A DNA stretch of 12,196 nucleotides, taken from Gammaproteobacteria bacterium (GTDB lineage: Bacteria > Pseudomonadota > Gammaproteobacteria > Eutrophobiales > Eutrophobiaceae). Both the position numbers and the translations under genes were made by a program. Below, piece after piece: positions 7,277-12,196 of this stretch. Below the pieces are notes generated by a model, which saw nothing but the letters and a program-made list of their open reading frames with translations, made no database searches and was not told the origin of the DNA. The stretch lies in the NCBI GenBank assembly GCA_018676275.1, contig JABHFC010000359.1, positions 1 through 12,196 of the forward strand. Direction: 5' to 3'. Each line of letters opens with the position of its first letter. Within the stretch, counting starts at the first letter, position 1.

Positions 7277-8694
7277 AGTCTTTCTCCTTCTGGATCCAGC
7301 ACACCCAAATCAAAATCCAGTACAGGTTGAAAATCACTATTCAGGCGATCAAACATCAAAGCTCCGTCAATAAATACTTTCTCGGCTTTGGTAAACACAC
7401 TAAAAGGATCGCCATCCCAAATTACGACATCTGCCATTTTGCCGATTTCCAGGCTGCCTGTTTGATCGGCGACACCCAGTGCTTTGGCGGGGTTTAGTGT
7501 GATCCACTGAATTGCATCTGCTCTGCTTATCTCATAGTTGGCCTTATTACCCACAGCCATAGCTTTGGCAGCCTCCTGGTTCAAGTGCTGGATTGTAATA
7601 GCATCATCGGTATGGATAATTGCGCAGGCACCAGCCTCAGATACCATGACAATGTTTTCTTCAACCATGTCGTAGGCTTCATGCTTGAATCCCCACCACT
7701 CAGGCCACATAGCCGCGCAGACATTATCTTTGGCTAACAGGTCGGCAATTTTATAGGCTTCTATTGCGTGATGAAACGCGGTTACCTTGTAGCCAAACTC
7801 TGCTGCAATATCGAGCATAACTGCCATTTCTTCAGCACGATAACAATGATTGTGAACCAGGATATTTCCGCGTAAGACCTCACCCAGTGTTTCCATTTGA
7901 AGATTGCGCACTGGAGCATCAACTTCCTCTCCCTTATTCTTTTTTTCCTTATATTCATCCAGTTTCCGATTGTATTCAGCCGCAGCAATCCAGGCAGTGC
8001 GATAACCAGCCACATTTGCCATGCGAGATGCGGGTGATTGTTTGCGCTCTCCATAGACTCGTTTTGGGTTCTCGCCACAGGCCATTTTAAGGCTGTAAGG
8101 CGCACCCGGGAATTTCATTGCCTGTACCGTTCTTGCAGGAGTGTTTTTTAATGTCACGCCCCGACCGCCAAACAGGTTTGCAGAACCAGGCAGAATTTGC
8201 AGGGCAGTTATGCCGCCGGCAAGAGCGAGAGTGAATTGCGGATCTTGCGTGTATACGGAATGTTCCGCCCATACTTCCGCCGTGTTAGGGCTGGTAGCTT
8301 CGTTACCGTCCAGGCTAGCTTCATGAGACGGAGCAGGGTATACACCGAGATGAGAATGCACATCGATAAGACCAGGAGTGACCCATTTGCCTTTAGCGTC
8401 AATCACGTTTGCATCGAGAGGTGCATCAAGAGCATTACCTATTGCAGTTATTCTGCCATTTTCCAGCAGGATAGAAGCGTTGTTGATTTGTTTGCCGGTA
8501 CCGGTGAGTAGAGTAGTATTCTTTATAAGAACAGCTTGACTGGATAGCCGTTTGTAGGTGCTGGGAAAAGGCGCAGCCAGCGAGATATTTTTCTCTCCGA
8601 CATAAGCTTTCTTTATATTAGTTGATTGACAGGCAGAAATTGTCAGTGTGATAAGGCCAATCCAGATAATCGATCGATGCAGTAATTGGGACAT
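7273..8694 (-). CDS. Amidohydrolase-family lipoprotein
   Basis: This is a 473-residue, imidazolonepropionase-like amidohydrolase predicted to hydrolyse C-N bonds of an unknown substrate outside the cytoplasm. A lipobox ISAC places lipidation at Cys22. Gln at +2 predicts the outer membrane under the E. coli Lol rule. Metal-site candidates are all present: GLIDVHSHLG (His113, His115), VHNHC (His281, His283), TAFHH (His308, His309) and IIHTDD (Asp363, Asp364). The C-terminal WITLNPAKALGVADQTGSLEIGKMADVVIWDGDP is the common end of the family. A lysine- and glutamate-rich insert lies at about 243-260. GGAG (complement of 8700-8703) stands 5 nt before the ATG. It is the first gene of a two-gene operon, sharing 4 nt with a paralogue that has lost metal ligands. 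Family is secure; substrate (dipeptide, hydantoin or other amide) cannot be told. Confidence 0.9.
   Translation of the reverse strand: MSQLLHRSIIWIGLITLTISACQSTNIKKAYVGEKNISLAAPFPSTYKRLSSQAVLIKNTTLLTGTGKQINNASILLENGRITAIGNALDAPLDANVIDAKGKWVTPGLIDVHSHLGVYPAPSHEASLDGNEATSPNTAEVWAEHSVYTQDPQFTLALAGGITALQILPGSANLFGGRGVTLKNTPARTVQAMKFPGAPYSLKMACGENPKRVYGERKQSPASRMANVAGYRTAWIAAAEYNRKLDEYKEKKNKGEEVDAPVRNLQMETLGEVLRGNILVHNHCYRAEEMAVMLDIAAEFGYKVTAFHHAIEAYKIADLLAKDNVCAAMWPEWWGFKHEAYDMVEENIVMVSEAGACAIIHTDDAITIQHLNQEAAKAMAVGNKANYEISRADAIQWITLNPAKALGVADQTGSLEIGKMADVVIWDGDPFSVFTKAEKVFIDGALMFDRLNSDFQPVLDFDLGVLDPEGERL
7284..7289 (-). promoter_or_regulatory. Shine-Dalgarno inside the upstream amidohydrolase gene
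   Basis: On the - strand AAGGAG lies within the last codons of the lipoprotein gene (encoding Glu-Gly-Glu), 7 nt before the downstream ATG. With the ATGA stop/start overlap this points to translational coupling of the two amidohydrolases. Confidence 0.8.
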
Positions 8695-8744
8695 AGATTC
8701 TCCAATATAAGGGATCCAGCTATGAATTCTGGCTGAACCAGGGA

Positions 8745-8771
8745 ATTAGAAGTTTATAGTGCCAGTGTAAA
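8745..8771 (-). promoter_or_regulatory. Weak candidate promoter of the amidohydrolase operon
   Basis: On the - strand TTTACA (complement of 8766-8771) and TCTAAT (complement of 8745-8750) are each 5/6 to the sigma-70 hexamers, but the spacer is only 15 bp. An alternative -10, TATAAA (complement of 8753-8758), lacks a good -35. The real start is uncertain. Confidence 0.3.
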
Positions 8772-8883
8772 ATAAAAAGTCTGGAAGCTAAAGATCATAA
8801 GGAAACGCCTCTCTAATACTCATTCTTTCTGATCTATTCTCTTTCTAATCGCAGGTAAATGCTTCAGATCAGGAATAATTTCG

Positions 8884-8959
8884 TCTCTTTACAGGTAAAT
8901 TATCGAATACGCGTGATATACGGTGCTTTAATCAGCTATTATCGTATTAGGTAAAGAGA
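8884..8959. repeat. Nested inverted repeats flanking a candidate promoter
   Basis: TCTCTTTAC (8884-8892) is the perfect reverse complement of GTAAAGAGA (8951-8959), 58 nt apart. Inside it, AATACG (8906-8911) faces CGTATT (8943-8948), and ATTATCG occurs directly repeated at 8899-8905 and 8938-8944. The arms flank the candidate + strand promoter. They could be paired operator half-sites or an RNA stem. Confidence 0.5.
8913..8942 (+). promoter_or_regulatory. Weak candidate promoter of the transglutaminase/TPR lipoprotein gene
   Basis: GTGATA (8913-8918, 4/6 to -35) and TATTAT (8937-8942, 5/6 to -10) are 18 bp apart, giving a leader of about 90 nt. An overlapping alternative is an extended -10, TG-A-TATACG (8914-8922), with no properly spaced -35. 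Neither is strong. Confidence 0.3.
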
Positions 8960-8969
8960 TATTTCTCAG

Positions 8970-8999
8970 CTTATTTTCTCATGTCAATAAGGGTTTTTT
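8970..8999 (+). other. Small AT-rich hairpin with T-run in the lipoprotein gene leader
   Basis: CTTATT (8970-8975) pairs with AATAAG (8986-8991) around a 10-nt loop, followed by GG and six T (8994-8999). CTCAG (8965-8969) can alternatively pair with CTGAG (9000-9004). It resembles a weak attenuator or terminator 40 nt before the ATG, but the stem is AT-rich and may be chance. Confidence 0.25.
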
Positions 9000-9039
9000 C
9001 TGAGCAGCTTTTCCAATTTAAACGCAAAGGCAGTTATCA

Positions 9040-10188
9040 ATGAAACAAATTCCAGGTCTTCTGATAATTTTTATTTTGTGCTCTGCATGTGTATCGCCGG
9101 TTAAACTTAATGTCGCTGATGCTGATGATATGCAGTGGTTATTGAGTGGCGAAGCCCTGTCGCACATCAGCAAGCAAGATATTACCCTGCCTGAAGAAAG
9201 AGTACTTTATCTGAACAGGGAAATGCGTGAGTTTGCCGAGAAAGCTGTTCGAGGTTATGCAGGCAAAGATAGAATGAATGCGCTGGTCAGGGCTATCCTG
9301 CTACCTTCAGGTCTCGCATTAAAATACGATGTGCAGGCAACATTTACTGCTGAGGAAGTATTTCTCGAACGCAGAGCTAACTGTTTATCATTTACTAACT
9401 TGTTTGTTGCAATGGGACGATATCTGGATCTGGATGTTCAATACAATGAGGTTGATGTTCCGCCAATATGGGATTTACGGCGAGGCAACACCCTGGTGCT
9501 GAATAAACATATCAATGCGATGGTTGCCTGGAATAGATTTGAACGTCACGTGATTGATCTGAATATTGAAGAGTATGATTCATACTACGAACAACGCAAT
9601 ATCACTGATCAATTGGCGGTCGCCCAGCATTATAACAATAAGGCTATGGGCTATCTCTTTTCGTCGGAGTATTACGATGCCTTTCGTTTCATGGTAAAGG
9701 CAATAAATATGGCACCGGAAAAATCTTATCTATGGAACAACCTGGGTTCACTTTATCGGCGAGCAGGAAATATTGAAGCAGCCGAGAAGGCATATCTCAT
9801 CTCGCTCGCGGAAAATCCAGACGATCTGGTTGCCATGAGTAATGTCGCCAGACTTTACAATGAAATCGGCGATGTAGATTTGGCTATATATTATGAAAAA
9901 CAGGCGCATGACTATCGTATGCGAAATCCTTACTTTCTCTATAATCTGGCGCAAAGGGCTTTTGTTGATAGAGACTATGAGCTTGCCAGGGAACATACAC
10001 AGGGAGCCATTCTGCAATATGATAAGGAACATCGCTTCTATTTTCTGCTCGGTGCTATCTATCAGAAAACAGGTGAGAGTGAACTCGCCGATGATAATTT
10101 TAGCAGGGCACTGGAATTATCTGGTGATAATGAGCAGCAATCCAGATACAGAAATAAGATGGAAAGGATATCTTCCCTGAGTTCATAA
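9040..10188 (+). CDS. Predicted lipoprotein with transglutaminase/SirB1-like domain and TPR repeats
   Basis: This is a 382-residue envelope protein. The N-terminus is a lipoprotein signal with lipobox CSAC (Cys17), and Val follows the cysteine. Residues about 55-185 resemble transglutaminase-like/SirB1-type domains. FLERRANCLSFTNLFVAMG gives the candidate nucleophile Cys115, NKHINAMV gives His157, and HVIDLN gives Asp173, a plausible Cys-His-Asp triad. About five TPR units follow (194-227, 230-261, 264-297, 298-331, 332-365), typified by NNLGSLYRRAGNIEAAEKAY. AAAGG (9026-9030) lies 9 nt before the ATG. The gene diverges from the amidohydrolase operon and ends 9 bp from a convergent gene. The domain pair suggests a protein-processing or protein-binding role at the cell envelope, but no substrate can be named. 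SirB1-like domains often lack transglutaminase activity, so catalysis is not certain. Confidence 0.85.
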   Translation: MKQIPGLLIIFILCSACVSPVKLNVADADDMQWLLSGEALSHISKQDITLPEERVLYLNREMREFAEKAVRGYAGKDRMNALVRAILLPSGLALKYDVQATFTAEEVFLERRANCLSFTNLFVAMGRYLDLDVQYNEVDVPPIWDLRRGNTLVLNKHINAMVAWNRFERHVIDLNIEEYDSYYEQRNITDQLAVAQHYNNKAMGYLFSSEYYDAFRFMVKAINMAPEKSYLWNNLGSLYRRAGNIEAAEKAYLISLAENPDDLVAMSNVARLYNEIGDVDLAIYYEKQAHDYRMRNPYFLYNLAQRAFVDRDYELAREHTQGAILQYDKEHRFYFLLGAIYQKTGESELADDNFSRALELSGDNEQQSRYRNKMERISSLSS

Positions 10189-10197
10189 AATCGTAAA

Positions 10198-12196
10198 TTA
10201 GCTAACAGGCTCTCTCCACACCATGTCTGCTTGCTCGGCATCAAGCTCTGCGAATTTAAGATAGCCAAAGTAGGAAATTATACGTCGTTCATTAATATTC
10301 AGAATCTTATTGCGACCGTGGAGAAAACGAGTGTTATCGAGCATAAGAAGATCGTCTTTCTCCCATTGATGGGCAGTTGTTAAAGGTTCACTAACTCGTT
10401 TCACTTCAGCCACCAACTCATCCGGTACGATACTGCCATCGAGGAAACAGGGTTGAAGCCTGTTATTTAATCCATAACGTGAGAACAATAGAAAATTGCC
10501 GAAAGCGAGTTGTTTATCGAACATAGTATGATGAAGAGCGGGGGTATTGTACGAACGTGTCAAATCACCTTCCAGCCTGGTTAATTGAAAAGGACAATTG
10601 TCAGGAGGGTTATTTATTTCTTCAATTGTAGGTGTTTCCGTGTTCAACCATTGCTTACAATCTTCTGCGAGCATTGGTTGAAAATAGATCAAGGGTTGCG
10701 CTTGTAGCTGACTAATAACTTCCTCGTCGAGAGCTTCGACAATTTTTACGCCGTCACATATTGTTGTTTCCCCTCCGAGTTTTGGTGCTGTTTCACAGGC
10801 AAAAAAACACACATCAGGACGCCATGGTTCCCGACATAATTCGGCATGCAAAGGAAATGCATCGTCGCCTAAATCCACGGTTTGAATATTATTATTCCTG
10901 TCAATTACTTCTCTACCAATGCTTGGGTTATATACCGAGTGAGTGCAGAATCGTTTCACGAATGCAGTAAAGCTCTCAACATCGTATGCAAAGCCCCGAA
11001 ATAAAATGGCACCGTGCTGCTTAAAACCATTAATAATAATTTCATCATCAATGTCGTCGAGACACATGTCGTCCTTATCACGAATAATTTTAAGGTAAGG
11101 AGCCTCAGTTTTGAGATTAATGACTGGGTTGGCAGGCTTCTCCTGTTTCTGATGATGGCCGGAGAACGCATTGGCGTTCAGGTTTTCAACTAACTCAGGA
11201 CTCTCATTAATAAGCGGGTTCAACAAGTATTGTGGTAGTGCTGTATCTTCAATTTTTGTTAGCAACCATTCGCGCGCTTCTCTCAATTCACCTGAGATTA
11301 ATTGGGTCAGTTGTTTCTTTTCACCTAGACGTTGCTCATTATCGTATTGTTGTCCGGGCATTTTTGCATGTTGAGAGAATAAGTCTCCTTCAGCAATGCT
11401 GCGAATTTCTTCTGTACTGACTTCATTACCAAACAATTGGAACGCTGCTGTCAGCACTGGTACCGGATCGCTGTAAAATAATTCAGAATCAAGAGTTTTA
11501 AAGTCCGGGTATTTCTGTGTAGCTGCATTAAAGATAGAAACCTGGGCCAGCCATAAACACGCGGCAGTTTGTGCTATGGATAAGTTCTGTCTTTCATTCA
11601 GACTCAATCCAATTTGACTATCTATCTTCTTACCTAGAAGAGTTGTAATCGTACTCACCCACTGTCGATGATTATCTGATTTCAAAATAGAGAGTAGATA
11701 GTTATCAAAAGTTGTATATAGCAACAGGCCCTTAGCGTCCCCGGAGAAAGTCATTAAATTATCAATGGCGAAATTCACTGGGACATTGGCCTTGATAATG
11801 ACAGGTGCATTACTCAGGTAGGATTTACTTAATAAACTGGTGGATAATCGCAGTGCCTGGTTCCATAAATCTGGTGGAGAATCGCCCCAGTTATTTTCGG
11901 CCAAGAGAACAGATAATTGTCTAAGCACGAAGGGCTCTCGGTAGACAATATTTTTTGATGCCAGGTCCAATGCGCGTGCAAGTAATGTAGAACCACAATG
12001 AGCAACATGAAAAATATATGAAAGATGTGAAGGCGCGAGGTTTAGCTTGTTAAATTCTGCTACCAACTCCTCAGTATCAATTTTTACTGGTTGGCTATGT
12101 GCTGCGATGATACGTTGATCTGTAAATATGCTTTTCTGATAAGTTTCACGATTCATTTGAGCAAAAATCGTATCCGCATTATCGAAACGCCATAAA
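10198..12196 (-). CDS. Sulfotransferase-like / TauD-TfdA (SyrP-type) oxygenase fusion protein (5' end open at window edge)
   Basis: Two enzyme-like domains lie in one chain; residues are counted from ATG 12156 (652 residues). The N-terminal part (about 45-310) has YIFHVAHCGSTLLARALD (47-64), like the phosphosulfate-binding loop of PAPS sulfotransferases, then YREPF (72-76). A polar linker (about 315-345) leads to a TauD/TfdA-family Fe(II)/2-oxoglutarate oxygenase. Its candidate iron ligands are H437-A-E439 (HxE, as in SyrP-like hydroxylases) and His613 in NTRFLHGRN. A candidate 2-oxoglutarate-binding Arg lies in NERRIISYFGY (624-625), and GGETTICDG is typical of this branch. The frame has no stop from ATG 12156 to the window end and that ATG lacks a Shine-Dalgarno sequence, so the gene probably starts upstream. 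Activity could be hydroxylation plus sulfation of a small molecule or peptide (inference). No neighbouring biosynthetic genes are visible. Sulfotransferase assignment is less sure than the oxygenase. Confidence 0.8.
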   Translation of the reverse strand, partial: LWRFDNADTIFAQMNRETYQKSIFTDQRIIAAHSQPVKIDTEELVAEFNKLNLAPSHLSYIFHVAHCGSTLLARALDLASKNIVYREPFVLRQLSVLLAENNWGDSPPDLWNQALRLSTSLLSKSYLSNAPVIIKANVPVNFAIDNLMTFSGDAKGLLLYTTFDNYLLSILKSDNHRQWVSTITTLLGKKIDSQIGLSLNERQNLSIAQTAACLWLAQVSIFNAATQKYPDFKTLDSELFYSDPVPVLTAAFQLFGNEVSTEEIRSIAEGDLFSQHAKMPGQQYDNEQRLGEKKQLTQLISGELREAREWLLTKIEDTALPQYLLNPLINESPELVENLNANAFSGHHQKQEKPANPVINLKTEAPYLKIIRDKDDMCLDDIDDEIIINGFKQHGAILFRGFAYDVESFTAFVKRFCTHSVYNPSIGREVIDRNNNIQTVDLGDDAFPLHAELCREPWRPDVCFFACETAPKLGGETTICDGVKIVEALDEEVISQLQAQPLIYFQPMLAEDCKQWLNTETPTIEEINNPPDNCPFQLTRLEGDLTRSYNTPALHHTMFDKQLAFGNFLLFSRYGLNNRLQPCFLDGSIVPDELVAEVKRVSEPLTTAHQWEKDDLLMLDNTRFLHGRNKILNINERRIISYFGYLKFAELDAEQADMVWREPVS

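Larger units (their letters stand above)
8695..9039. other. Divergent intergenic region with many short repeats
   Basis: This 345-bp gap separates the amidohydrolase operon (-) from the transglutaminase/TPR lipoprotein gene (+). No credible reading frame was found. It holds weak promoter candidates for both directions and a pyrimidine-rich stretch (about 8810-8850). It also holds two exact copies of CAGGTAAAT (8852-8860 and 8892-8900) and a third AGGTAAA (8949-8955). A 9-bp inverted repeat (8884-8892 with 8951-8959) and a small hairpin with a T-run (8970-8999) complete it. It probably carries the regulatory sites of both flanking genes. Confidence 0.7.

Noticed and set aside
8747..8765. Sigma-54 promoter (TGGCAC on the - strand) before the amidohydrolase operon
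   Set aside because: The -24 half matches but the required GC of the -12 element is absent at the right distance.
1..12196. CRISPR array, insertion sequence, prophage or attachment site, including integration at the tRNA pair
   Set aside because: No regularly spaced repeats, transposase or integrase genes, or duplicated tRNA 3' ends were seen. Genes on both sides of the tRNAs keep the usual chromosomal order.

Overview
The window reads as chromosomal DNA of a gammaproteobacterium with moderate GC content. The order clpX, lon, hupB, ppiD is the familiar gammaproteobacterial protein quality-control cluster, and the proteins follow the lengths and motifs of the E. coli/Pseudomonas families closely. 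No insertion sequence, integrase, CRISPR array or phage gene was seen. I would not assign a genus from the sequence alone.

Positions 1-5949 (+ strand) form the proteostasis block. It holds the C-terminal two thirds of clpX (cut by the window edge) and lon, the latter preceded by a good match to a sigma-32 heat-shock promoter. Next comes hupB (HU-beta) with a good sigma-70 promoter, then tRNA-Val(TAC) and tRNA-Asp(GTC) packed right behind hupB and closed by a strong intrinsic terminator. Last is ppiD, a membrane-anchored periplasmic chaperone. ClpX unfolds proteins for ClpP, Lon degrades damaged cytosolic proteins and (in known systems) HU, and PpiD helps proteins emerging from the Sec translocon.

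Positions 5990-8694 (- strand) hold a two-gene operon of exported amidohydrolases. The first gene encodes a lipoprotein with an intact-looking metal site. The second overlaps it by 4 nt and has lost several canonical metal-ligand positions. A 345-bp divergent intergenic region (8695-9039), dense in short direct and inverted repeats, separates this operon from the next gene.

Positions 9040-10188 (+) encode a predicted lipoprotein with a transglutaminase/SirB1-like Cys-His-Asp domain followed by TPR repeats. Converging on it with only 9 bp between the stop codons is a long - strand gene (10198 to the window end). It joins an N-terminal sulfotransferase-like P-loop domain to a C-terminal TauD/TfdA-type Fe(II)/2-oxoglutarate oxygenase. 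Its frame stays open to the window edge, so its true start may lie outside.

The most unusual items are the sulfotransferase-oxygenase fusion, the active/degenerate amidohydrolase pair, the repeat-rich divergent control region, the palindrome overlapping the lon heat-shock promoter, the mRNA-tRNA unit of hupB, and a ppiD start that looks leaderless.
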